A stretch of DNA of 48,847 bases, from NCBI GenBank assembly GCA_019638635.1, contig JAHBTM010000013.1, positions 1 to 48,847 on the forward strand. The letters are read 5' to 3'. Both the position numbers and the translations under genes were made by a program. Under the pieces are notes generated by a model. That model ran no database searches, was not told the DNA's origin, and worked only from the letters and a program-made list of their open reading frames with translations. Source of the stretch: Ferruginibacter sp. (GTDB taxonomy: Bacteria; Bacteroidota; Bacteroidia; Chitinophagales; Chitinophagaceae). Shown piece by piece: positions 26,976 to 35,771 of this stretch. Position 1 is the stretch's first letter. Every line of letters starts with the position of its first letter.

Positions 26976-26991
26976 TATTTTCGCAAAAATA
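26976..26991. promoter_or_regulatory. Back-to-back -7 boxes between rfbF operon and flippase
   Basis: Positions 26984-26991 read TATTTTTG on the minus strand, an exact TAnnTTTG match for the rfbF operon. Positions 26976-26983 read TATTTTCG on the plus strand, one mismatch, and could serve the flippase at 27025. The two abut and form a near-perfect 16-base palindrome, so the site may be a symmetric bidirectional promoter whose 5' transcript ends overlap. Spacing to both starts (34 and 41 bases) is plausible. Confidence 0.45.
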
Positions 26992-27024
26992 AAGGATAAA
27001 TAGCACCCATCCGCAAGTAATTCC

Positions 27025-28524
27025 ATGTCTCAAATCAGAAAAAGAAGCCTCAAAGCAGCAGTTTGGATTTACGCAGGCTTCCTGATTGGCGCACTGAACA
27101 CTTATTTCTTCACTCATAAGAGTTGGTTTACCACAGACCAGAACGGGCTCACCCGTGTCATGATTGACATCAGTATTCTGATTTGTGGATTTTCTACCCT
27201 GGGTGTAACTACCTATTTATTCAAATTCTTCCCATACTATAAAGACAATGTAGAGGACAGGAAAAACGACATCCTGGGCCTTGCGTTGATGGTTGCTTTA
27301 GTAGGATTTATCTTAACCAGTATCGGCTTGATGGCTATTGAACCCATGATAGTACGAAAGTTTAGTGAGAAATCCATCTTATTGGTTGAATACTTCTACT
27401 GGTGCTTACCCATGGCTTGCTTCATTTTGTTATACAACATTTTGGAATCGTATGCCTATGGTTATCACGAAGGCGTTCTTACCAGCTTACTTAAAGAAAC
27501 GATTTTGAGGGTTTATACGCTGGTAATTATACTGCTTAAAATTTTCAACATTGTTAGTTTCCATACGTTTATCATATTGTTTGCCTTTCAATATGCATTA
27601 ATCGTTATCATACTCGCTGTGTATTTAAAACTGAAAAACCAATTATGGTTAAATTTTAAGATCAGCAGGGTTACTTTGAAATACAAGAAAAAGATTATTT
27701 CCGTAATGGGATTAACTTTTATTGTTGCGGTGGTCATGGTTTTACGTACTAGTATTGATGGTATTGTACTGGCGGCCAAACAAGACCTTGGCAAGGTTGG
27801 TATTTTTGGGTTGGCAGCATACATGGTATCCGTCATGCAAGCCCCTTTCAGGAGTATGGTGGCCGTTACCATTCCGATACTCTCCCGTGCCTGGAAACAC
27901 AAAGATGTAAAAGAGATTAACCGCATTTATAAACGCTCCTCGATCAACCTCCTTACTTTTTCACTTTTAGTTTTCTTTTGCATCTGGTTGAATTTCGATC
28001 AGGCAATCCATTACTTTGGTATAAACGCTGACTATCTTGAGGGTAAATGGGTGTTTTTTATCTTAGGCATGGTAACCATTATTGAGATGGGCTCAGGGGT
28101 GAACGCTCAAATCATAGGCACCTCAGTGTACTGGCGGTTTGAATTATGGACGAGCATTCTGCTGACCGTATTAATCATCCCGTTGAGTTACACCTTAACT
28201 GTTCGGTACGGAATTATTGGTCCGGCCATTGCCAACATCATCTCTTTCAGTATCTACAACTACATCCGCTTTCATTTCCTTTGGAAGAAATTCAACATGC
28301 AGCCTTTCAGCAGAAAAACGGTAGAAGTAATCTTGGTGGCGTTGGGTGCATACTTCATCACACACCTCGCATTGAATTCGTTGAACGGTTTACCCGCACT
28401 CCTTTTAAACCCACTCCTGTTCTCCGGTATTTTCATCACAATGGTGTATCAACTCAACATATCTCCGGATATGAAGCCTGTATTATATTCCATGAAAAGC
28501 CGGTTCTTAAAGCGGAGGCAATAA
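27025..28524 (+). CDS. Wzx-like polysaccharide flippase
   Basis: A MATE/MOP-superfamily membrane protein of 499 residues with 12-14 hydrophobic segments. It has an N-terminal RKRSLKAAVWIYAGFLIGALN and a polar first loop, as in lipid-linked oligosaccharide flippases. It would move undecaprenyl-linked glycan units across the inner membrane, probably those made by the divergent operon. That pairing is inferred from position. No Wzy polymerase or O-antigen ligase gene is in the window. Its 3' end overlaps the convergent mqnA by 18 bases. Confidence 0.88.
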   Translation: MSQIRKRSLKAAVWIYAGFLIGALNTYFFTHKSWFTTDQNGLTRVMIDISILICGFSTLGVTTYLFKFFPYYKDNVEDRKNDILGLALMVALVGFILTSIGLMAIEPMIVRKFSEKSILLVEYFYWCLPMACFILLYNILESYAYGYHEGVLTSLLKETILRVYTLVIILLKIFNIVSFHTFIILFAFQYALIVIILAVYLKLKNQLWLNFKISRVTLKYKKKIISVMGLTFIVAVVMVLRTSIDGIVLAAKQDLGKVGIFGLAAYMVSVMQAPFRSMVAVTIPILSRAWKHKDVKEINRIYKRSSINLLTFSLLVFFCIWLNFDQAIHYFGINADYLEGKWVFFILGMVTIIEMGSGVNAQIIGTSVYWRFELWTSILLTVLIIPLSYTLTVRYGIIGPAIANIISFSIYNYIRFHFLWKKFNMQPFSRKTVEVILVALGAYFITHLALNSLNGLPALLLNPLLFSGIFITMVYQLNISPDMKPVLYSMKSRFLKRRQ

Positions 28525-29259
28525 ACTGATTTTCTGATGGAACAGTTGAATGGCCTTCAACTTGGCATCATCCAGGGTATAACTGATATCTTCAGTAAAA
28601 TATTTTTTGAGGTCGTATGCTGTATATGCAGCTTCCTGCACTATTTCATCTACATGACTAAACCCCTCACCCAAAGCCTGATTAAACCTTTTGATGAATG
28701 TATCCGGTAACAGTTTGTTCGCAACCCAAGCTGCGAACACAAAGGGCAAGCCCGTATGCCGGATCCACACTTCTGCCAGGTCGTACGTATATGCGGAAAC
28801 ACTTCTTTGAATTAAGGCGCGGTCTCCAATCACCACCGCGGCGGTGGTACCTGAAATCTTTGTAATAAAATCTTCACCGGCAGGCAACAGTTGGGGCGCA
28901 AGGTTCCAATATTCTTGCAACAATACCCTTGCCAGGTTCACCGAAGTGCGGCTTTGATAATCGAGATACAAATGGGTAACCTGCTCCAGCGGTACTTCGC
29001 TGAAGATGCATACACTGGCCACCGGCCCCGTTGCGCCAATGCAATAAGAAGAAATGATATGGCTTTCACGTAACCGGGGGATCATGGCAACCGGAATCAA
29101 CCCTACATCCAGTTCATCATTCAGCAAGGCTTCGGCAACCTTGGCGGGATAGTTGTAGGTAATGTCCATACCATATGAAAAATCATGCTGATTGAGCCCC
29201 CACACCATGGGAAGTGTATTCAGGTAACTCACTGCGCCCACCCGTATTTTTCTGTCCAA
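28507..29259 (-). CDS. mqnA: Chorismate dehydratase (futalosine menaquinone pathway)
   Basis: It dehydrates chorismate to 3-[(1-carboxyvinyl)oxy]benzoate, the first step of the futalosine route to menaquinone. The 250-residue protein has a periplasmic-binding-protein-like fold. The hallmark KIRVGAVSYLNTLPMVWGL opens it, and ELDVGLIPVAMIPRL follows near residue 54. The start is TTG at 29259; no ATG lies before the conserved N-terminus. It converges on the flippase gene with an 18-base overlap and is divergent from purB. Confidence 0.93.
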   Translation of the reverse strand: MDRKIRVGAVSYLNTLPMVWGLNQHDFSYGMDITYNYPAKVAEALLNDELDVGLIPVAMIPRLRESHIISSYCIGATGPVASVCIFSEVPLEQVTHLYLDYQSRTSVNLARVLLQEYWNLAPQLLPAGEDFITKISGTTAAVVIGDRALIQRSVSAYTYDLAEVWIRHTGLPFVFAAWVANKLLPDTFIKRFNQALGEGFSHVDEIVQEAAYTAYDLKKYFTEDISYTLDDAKLKAIQLFHQKISLLPPL

Positions 29260-29270
29260 TTGCTTTCAGT

Positions 29271-29278
29271 TAATTTTG
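29271..29278 (+). promoter_or_regulatory. -7 promoter box for purB
   Basis: TAATTTTG is an exact TAnnTTTG match 25 bases before the purB ATG at 29304, within the 44-base gap to mqnA. Confidence 0.55.
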
Positions 29279-29303
29279 GCCGAAATTACTATTATCCTTC
29301 CAT

Positions 29304-30638
29304 ATGCAACCATCACCCCTTACCGCCATCTCTCCTATAGACGGGCGCTACCATGCACAAACTGAAATCTATTCCGCATACTTTTCAGAATTCGCCCTCA
29401 TACGGTACAGGTTATACGTAGAAGTGGAGTACTTCATTTACCTGAGTGAGCAGGGTTTTTTCAAAATAACTTCGGTTCAAGCCGGTTTATTGAGGAAACG
29501 GGTTACAGAATGCACACTGGAAGATGCCATGCGCATTAAGGACACTGAATCAGTAACCAACCACGATGTGAAAGCCGTGGAATACTTTATAAAAGAGGTG
29601 CTTGAGTTACACGGATTGGGCCATTTAAAAGAATGGGTTCATTTTGGATTAACCTCACAAGACATCAACAATACTGCGGTGCCGTTGATGTGGAAACACG
29701 CCATGGAGCAGGTGTATTTACCGTCAGTATTGAATATTGAAAAGCAGTTGAACCGTTTAGCCAAACAATGGAAGGATGTGGCTATGCTTGCCAGAACGCA
29801 CGGCCAGCCGGCTTCTCCTACCCGATTGGGAAAAGAAATTGCTGTGTTTACCGAAAGAATTCAAAGGCAGATACAACTTTTTAGCTATATCCCCTATACT
29901 GGAAAGTTTGGAGGTGCCACCGGAAATTTCAACGCTCACCATGTGGCCTACCCGAAGAAAAATTGGGTCAAGTTCGGGAATGATTTTTTAGAGCAACGGT
30001 TGGGGCTGGAACGTCAGCAACAAACCACTCAAATAGAACATTATGATACACTTGCCGCGCATTTCGATACCATCAAGCGATTGAATACGATTTTGATGGA
30101 TGTATGCAGGGATATCTGGAGTTATATCAGCATGGAATATTTTACTCAAAAAACGAAGGCGGGCGAAGTGGGCAGCAGCGCGATGCCGCATAAGGTAAAT
30201 CCGATCGACTTTGAAAATGCGGAAGGAAATCTCGGTATGGCGAACGCCTTACTGGAACATTTATCAGCCAAATTACCACTATCCCGTTTACAGCGTGATT
30301 TAACCGATAGTACAGTATTGCGCAACATTGGCGTGCCGGTTGCCCATACACACATTGCCTTGTTATCCATTGAAAAAGGACTTAAAAAACTCGTGCTCAA
30401 CGAATCCGCTATAGCAGCCGATCTGGAAAAAAACTGGGCCGTGGTGGCAGAAGCCATCCAAACCATATTAAGAAGAGAAAATTATCCAAAGCCGTATGAA
30501 GCATTAAAGGCTTTAACCCGTGGGAAACAGGCTATTAATAAAAAAACGATGCATCAGTTTATTGATGGATTGAAAATCAGTAAAGAACTCAAAGCTGAGT
30601 TAAAAAAAATTACACCATTTAACTATTTCGGCATATAA
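29304..30638 (+). CDS. purB: Adenylosuccinate lyase
   Basis: It cleaves SAICAR and adenylosuccinate in purine synthesis. At 444 residues it belongs to the longer E. coli-like PurB group. Landmarks are PLTAISPIDGRY at the N-terminus, HFGLTSQDINNTAVP, ARTHGQPASPTRLGKEI with the catalytic His, and the fumarase/lyase-superfamily signature GSSAMPHKVNPIDFENAEG near residues 288-306, whose flexible loop bears the catalytic Ser. The protein appears complete. Confidence 0.98.
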   Translation: MQPSPLTAISPIDGRYHAQTEIYSAYFSEFALIRYRLYVEVEYFIYLSEQGFFKITSVQAGLLRKRVTECTLEDAMRIKDTESVTNHDVKAVEYFIKEVLELHGLGHLKEWVHFGLTSQDINNTAVPLMWKHAMEQVYLPSVLNIEKQLNRLAKQWKDVAMLARTHGQPASPTRLGKEIAVFTERIQRQIQLFSYIPYTGKFGGATGNFNAHHVAYPKKNWVKFGNDFLEQRLGLERQQQTTQIEHYDTLAAHFDTIKRLNTILMDVCRDIWSYISMEYFTQKTKAGEVGSSAMPHKVNPIDFENAEGNLGMANALLEHLSAKLPLSRLQRDLTDSTVLRNIGVPVAHTHIALLSIEKGLKKLVLNESAIAADLEKNWAVVAEAIQTILRRENYPKPYEALKALTRGKQAINKKTMHQFIDGLKISKELKAELKKITPFNYFGI

Positions 30639-30672
30639 ATTACTTAAATTCGAAATATTAAATAAAGATGTT

Positions 30673-33600
30673 TTGATTATAACGAGACGTTTCTTTTTCT
30701 TTTTTTTCTTTTGCTTTTATTATGGTATTCAAACAAAAGGACAAAGTTGCAACAATTGGCTCTACACCAATGCAGTCGGTTCTTCTATTAAAATTGGTGA
30801 TCTTGACGTTTCCGGCAATAAAATAACTGTAGAAGCAATTTTTAACCGAACTGCCCCTTGGAGCGGCAATTATCTTTATGCCGGTGATTTAGTATCAAAA
30901 CACGACTTGCCCAATAATGTTAACTATCTCTTGCGCCCCAATAATGCAGAAATAACTACAACAAACGGTTATTTTGCCACACCGGAAGTTTGTTTAATTC
31001 AACTAAATAAAACCTACCATGCTGCTCTGGTTTATGATGGTTCTACACTAAAATTTTACAGAAATGGCTTTCTTATGAGTCAGGTATCCGCTAGCGGCAA
31101 CTTGGTCAATAATAATTTCATCACGACCATTGGCGACTATGCATACCCCAATCCTCTTGGGACCAATTTCGTAGGTTTTATAAATGAAGTGCGAATTTGG
31201 AATGTTGCCAGGACCCAAGATCAAATTAGGAACAATATGCAAAATAGTTTGAGCAATCCTACAACTCAAACAGGCTTAATGGCATATTATACATTTGACA
31301 ATTTAGCAAACAAACAAGGAAACGCTACATGGAATGGGGTTCTAACTGGAACAGCAACTATAAATAACAACAACACATCTTGTACATTCATTGCTGACTC
31401 TTGCAACACTATTGTAAATACGCCTGTAATTATCAACGATTATACTCCAGTAATTTCTATAGATCAATGCATTAATAATATTCAAGTAGTAGATGCATCT
31501 TCATTCCATGTAGGAGATACTGTACTCATTATTCAAATGCAAGGTGCTGACATTAATGTATCAAACACAAATAATTTTGGCAATATAAACGATTACAATA
31601 GCACAGGGAATTATGAATTCAACTATGTGAGTAATATAAACGGAAATGTGATTACCCTACTAAATAATCTAACTCGAGATTATGATTTACCCAACGGTAA
31701 GGTGCAATTAGTAAGAGTTCCATATTATGAGAAATTAATTGCCAATAATGAAATCACTTGCTTGCCTTGGGATGGTGAGAAAGGAGGTGTTATTGCCTTT
31801 GAAGTCAGAGACTCTTTAGTTCTTAATGCCAAAATTAATGCCAGCGGTTCAGGTTTTAGAGGAGGTTTAGGAATAAACACTTTTATTAACTCCACAGATT
31901 GTGGTCAAACTGCATTTATATATCCTGGCAATTCAACTGTAGCTGCAGAGAAAGGGGAAGGTATCGCCATCCTGGGCAACACATATGTAAAAGGCAGGGG
32001 TGCACCAGCAAATGGTGGTGGCGGCGGACAGGACCATAATTCAGGTGGTGGTGGTGGTGGAAACGGAGCTGCTGGTGGCTTTGGAGGATTTCAGTGGTTG
32101 GATTGTTCAGGTTCTGTTGACAATAGAGGAATTGGTGGAAAACCTCTCTTGTATAATAATACTTCCAATAAAATATTTATGGGAGGTGGAGGGGGTGCTG
32201 GTCATTGTAATAATGTAGGATTCAATTCAAGTGGAGGAAACGGAGGTGGAATTATCATCATCAAAGCAGGTAAAATTATTTCAAACAATAATCAAATTGT
32301 TTCTAATGGTGCGAATGGCGCACAATGTGTACAAAACGGAGTTTTTGGTTACTGCCATGAAGGGATGGGCGGAGGAGGTGCAGGAGGTACGATTCTATTG
32401 GATATAAATCAGTTCATAGATAATGTTTCGATATCAGCGCATGGTGGTGATGGGGCAAACATGAATGGAGAAAATATTGGAAGTCTTGGTCCAGGTGGTG
32501 GTGGCGGTGGTGGTATTACATGGTTTAAGCAAAACTCAATACCACCTAATGTGATTACAACACATCAAGGAGGCAACAGGGGTGTGAATACAAATATTGG
32601 AAATGCAATACACGGAGCAACTAGAGGAAATGCAGGCACCAACGTTTTTAATTTGGTTTTACCCATTGACAATACACTGTTTGAGCCCAACATCGACTCC
32701 ATTCGCATAAACAGAAATCAAACTTCCTGCACCTCGTTTCAATTCAATGCCCTGGGCTTTACACGATCAAATCCAATCATTAGCTGGGAATGGAATTTTG
32801 GCGATGGTAACACTTCAACCAATGCTAACCCCTCACACGCATATTCAACTCCCGGTAATTATACTGTTAAACTCTATGGAGCTGATGTGAATGGATGTAT
32901 TGACAGCAGCGAACTTTCCTTAAATATTGTAGAAGCTAATGTTGCTGCAAGTCCTGATCAACAGTTTTGTTCAAACGGATCTGTTACCACTTCTGTTTCT
33001 GCAACAGGAAATGGAACCATTTTATGGTCACCTGCCATCCTTTTTAATAATCCGGGATCATCCAACCCAAGCGTAACAATTAGTAACACCACAAAAGTAT
33101 TTGTTACTTCTACCCTATCCCCCGGTTGTGTTGCTATGGATTCAGTAAACATTGTTGTAAATCCATTGCCCAGTACCAATTTATCTTTATCCGTATGCCC
33201 TGCACAGTTACCGTTCAACTGGAACAGCCAAAATATTACTTCCGGCGGAATTTATATGGCTGTGTTGCCATCTGCTGCAGGTTGCGATTCTACCATTTCA
33301 CTCAGTTTAAATGTGGAAGACACGATAAGAAGTTTTAACCAAGTTACAATTTGCAGCAATCAGGCACCCTATACATGGAACAGCCAATCGTTAAATACGT
33401 CCGGGATATACAGCACCAACCTATTATCAGTAAGCAATTGTGATTCGGTTGCAACTGTACAACTTACTATTCACCCGGTTTCAAATAGCTTAACCAATGA
33501 AACCATTTGCAGTAGTCAAATACCATACTCCTGGAACGGCCAATCCATTACATCCTCTGGTAATTATCAGGTTGTATTATTGAATTCTCTGGGTTGCGAT

Positions 33601-35466
33601 TCAATTGCCCGATTAAATTTATCTCTCCTGCCTTCATCCACTTCAAACACCGCTCAAACCATTTGCTCCAATGCCACTCCATTTTCCTGGAACGGTCAAT
33701 CATATAATAGCACCGGGAATTATGCTGTTCAATTAATAGGTTCGAATGGTTGTGATTCAGTGGCAAATTTAAATTTAACGGTAAACCCTGTACGAAACAG
33801 TAACACAAATGCCAGTGTATGTTCTGGTGCATTGCCTTACATATGGAACGGACAACCCATCCTTTCTTCAGGCACCTACACAACTAATTTAACAGCAACC
33901 AATGGTTGTGATTCTATAGCTACGCTTCAACTTCAGGTGAATTCCGCTGTTACGAGCACTACACAAAGAAGCATTTGTACAGCACAACTACCCTACACAT
34001 GGAATGGACTCACACTGAACGCTTCCGGTACGTACACAGCTAACTTAATTTCACAAGCCGGTTGTGATTCTATAGCAACACTTGAACTTCAGGTTGGTAA
34101 TGCTGTATCCAGTTCAATATCGGATGAAATCTGTAACAGTTCACTTCCCTATGCCTGGAACGGATTAAATATCCAGACTCCCGGAATATACAGCGCCACA
34201 TTAACCAGTACCATCGGATGTGATTCTGTTATTACCTTAAACCTTTCCATAAAGCCAACACCCGCATTCAATACAATTCCCGATACATCTATTTGCAAAG
34301 GTTCCACGATTCGGTTGACTTCAACTGCCGGATTCTTAACCTATCAGTGGTCACCGGGAAGCATGGTGAACGATTCAACAGTTGCGAATCCAATATACTC
34401 CGGGAGCAATGCATTACAAATGCTTACGGTGCGTGCCACTGATATGGAAGGTTGTATTACCTCAGATACAGTTTGGGTTTCAAACAGACCGTTGCCGCTT
34501 GTAACAGCCACACCGGATACGTCTATATGCCTGAATACCAATCTAACTTTGAGCGCAAACGGGGCCGCTGTATATAGTTGGTCTCCTGCTCAGTACCTTG
34601 ATTTTCCTAATTCCAGTAACCCGGTATTCTCAGGTAATATAGCTACTACTTACATCGTATCTGGCACAGACGACTTTGGTTGCATTGGAAAAGATACCGT
34701 TGCTATAAGCATAAGAACACAAAACAACTTAAATGCTCCTCCCAATAAATCTTTATGCTTAGGCAGTAGTGTAGAATTAGATGGTGCGAATGGAAATGGT
34801 TACCAATATGTGTGGTCCCCCGGTTATGGTTTGAGCAATCTGAACGTTCCCAATCCAATAGCAAACCCAATTCAGAGCACCCTGTATACCGTCACCATAT
34901 TAGATCCAATTTGCGGATATGAAAGAAACTTTCCTGTCAACGTAACCGTTCATCCCTTACCCAACATCGCTGTACAAAAGTCAAATAACATAAACTGTTC
35001 GCAGAAAAGTACCCGACTCACTGCTTCCGGTGCAAGTCAGTATCAATGGCAAAGTAACCCTACCCTGAACAACACAAACATTCGAAACCCTATTGCTTCT
35101 CCAACCGTAACCACAACATATTATGTAACAGGTACCGATACCCGAGGTTGCTCTAAAACTGATTCCATCACTGTTACTGCGATGAGTGTACTGGAAGCTT
35201 ATGCCATACCCAACGCATTTACTCCTAATGGCGATGGTTTAAACGACTGTTTCGGAATTAAGAAATGGGGAGATGCAAGAAATGTTTACTTGGTCATCTT
35301 TAACAGATGGGGTGAAAAAGTATTTGAAACAAGAGACATGAATGAATGTTGGGATGGAAAATTCAACGGAAAAGATGCCAATGCAGGAAATTTTGTTTAC
35401 TATGTGCATGCAGATACACCATGCGGGAAAATGAGAAAACGTGGAAATGTGGTATTGATACGATAG
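30673..35466 (+). CDS. Giant type IX-secreted multidomain protein (LamG, PKD, 52-residue repeats, CHU_C)
   Basis: A 1597-residue surface or secreted protein. In order: an F-rich signal peptide from a TTG start (RRFFFFFFFCFYY); a LamG-like domain (about 40-190) with YHAALVYDGSTLKFYRNG and FVGFINEVRIWNVART; a beta-rich unit with glycine clusters (about 440-620); a PKD domain (about 695-760) with WEWNFGDGNTST; seven repeats of about 52 residues (about 833-1196); four Ig-like units with YxWSP motifs; and a gliding-associated C-terminal domain with AIPNAFTPNGDGLND and VFNRWGEKVFE-type residues. The last domain directs type IX export. Adhesion is a likely role. No catalytic domain was seen. Confidence 0.93.
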   Translation: MIITRRFFFFFFFCFYYGIQTKGQSCNNWLYTNAVGSSIKIGDLDVSGNKITVEAIFNRTAPWSGNYLYAGDLVSKHDLPNNVNYLLRPNNAEITTTNGYFATPEVCLIQLNKTYHAALVYDGSTLKFYRNGFLMSQVSASGNLVNNNFITTIGDYAYPNPLGTNFVGFINEVRIWNVARTQDQIRNNMQNSLSNPTTQTGLMAYYTFDNLANKQGNATWNGVLTGTATINNNNTSCTFIADSCNTIVNTPVIINDYTPVISIDQCINNIQVVDASSFHVGDTVLIIQMQGADINVSNTNNFGNINDYNSTGNYEFNYVSNINGNVITLLNNLTRDYDLPNGKVQLVRVPYYEKLIANNEITCLPWDGEKGGVIAFEVRDSLVLNAKINASGSGFRGGLGINTFINSTDCGQTAFIYPGNSTVAAEKGEGIAILGNTYVKGRGAPANGGGGGQDHNSGGGGGGNGAAGGFGGFQWLDCSGSVDNRGIGGKPLLYNNTSNKIFMGGGGGAGHCNNVGFNSSGGNGGGIIIIKAGKIISNNNQIVSNGANGAQCVQNGVFGYCHEGMGGGGAGGTILLDINQFIDNVSISAHGGDGANMNGENIGSLGPGGGGGGGITWFKQNSIPPNVITTHQGGNRGVNTNIGNAIHGATRGNAGTNVFNLVLPIDNTLFEPNIDSIRINRNQTSCTSFQFNALGFTRSNPIISWEWNFGDGNTSTNANPSHAYSTPGNYTVKLYGADVNGCIDSSELSLNIVEANVAASPDQQFCSNGSVTTSVSATGNGTILWSPAILFNNPGSSNPSVTISNTTKVFVTSTLSPGCVAMDSVNIVVNPLPSTNLSLSVCPAQLPFNWNSQNITSGGIYMAVLPSAAGCDSTISLSLNVEDTIRSFNQVTICSNQAPYTWNSQSLNTSGIYSTNLLSVSNCDSVATVQLTIHPVSNSLTNETICSSQIPYSWNGQSITSSGNYQVVLLNSLGCDSIARLNLSLLPSSTSNTAQTICSNATPFSWNGQSYNSTGNYAVQLIGSNGCDSVANLNLTVNPVRNSNTNASVCSGALPYIWNGQPILSSGTYTTNLTATNGCDSIATLQLQVNSAVTSTTQRSICTAQLPYTWNGLTLNASGTYTANLISQAGCDSIATLELQVGNAVSSSISDEICNSSLPYAWNGLNIQTPGIYSATLTSTIGCDSVITLNLSIKPTPAFNTIPDTSICKGSTIRLTSTAGFLTYQWSPGSMVNDSTVANPIYSGSNALQMLTVRATDMEGCITSDTVWVSNRPLPLVTATPDTSICLNTNLTLSANGAAVYSWSPAQYLDFPNSSNPVFSGNIATTYIVSGTDDFGCIGKDTVAISIRTQNNLNAPPNKSLCLGSSVELDGANGNGYQYVWSPGYGLSNLNVPNPIANPIQSTLYTVTILDPICGYERNFPVNVTVHPLPNIAVQKSNNINCSQKSTRLTASGASQYQWQSNPTLNNTNIRNPIASPTVTTTYYVTGTDTRGCSKTDSITVTAMSVLEAYAIPNAFTPNGDGLNDCFGIKKWGDARNVYLVIFNRWGEKVFETRDMNECWDGKFNGKDANAGNFVYYVHADTPCGKMRKRGNVVLIR
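33170..34262 (+). repeat. Seven tandem 52-residue (about 156-base) coding repeats
   Basis: Each unit follows the pattern ICSxxxPYxWNGQ, then SGxYxxxL, then GCDSIAxLxL, with a conserved Cys near each end that could form a disulfide. The protein repeats are clear, but the DNA copies have diverged, so recent unequal recombination is not obvious. Units 3-6 are the most alike. Confidence 0.85.
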
Positions 35467-35561
35467 TCCACAAGCAATATCCTGAAAAACACCTCCTCAA
35501 ATTTCAACATCCACAGAAATTCGCTTACATTCAGTAAACAATAACCGCTAAACTTTAATGT

Positions 35562-35771
35562 ATGAAAAGAAACATGGGCACAACCGACAAAGCCATACGT
35601 TTTTTAATTGCGGCTGCCATTGCCGTATTGTATGCCACAGGCGTTCTTAAGGGCACATTGGGATTGGTATTACTGATCCTGGGTGGGGTGTTTGTTTTCA
35701 CCAGCCTCATCAGTTTTTGTCCGCTCTATACCCTGTTCGGCATGAACACCTGCAAAACCAAAAAGCCCTGA
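35562..35771 (+). CDS. DUF2892 (YgaP-like) small membrane protein
   Basis: A 69-residue protein with the family's N-terminal NMGTTDKAIRFLIAAA, two hydrophobic helices and the closing FCPLYTLFGMNTC motif with two cysteines. Homologous segments are found alone or fused to rhodanese domains; the function is unknown. Its stop codon abuts the convergent prfC stop with no gap. Confidence 0.88.
   Translation: MKRNMGTTDKAIRFLIAAAIAVLYATGVLKGTLGLVLLILGGVFVFTSLISFCPLYTLFGMNTCKTKKP

Noticed and set aside
31990-32530. Glycine-codon repeats considered as a CRISPR-like or tandem DNA repeat
   Set aside because: The units are irregular, lack fixed spacers and lie inside a continuous coding frame.
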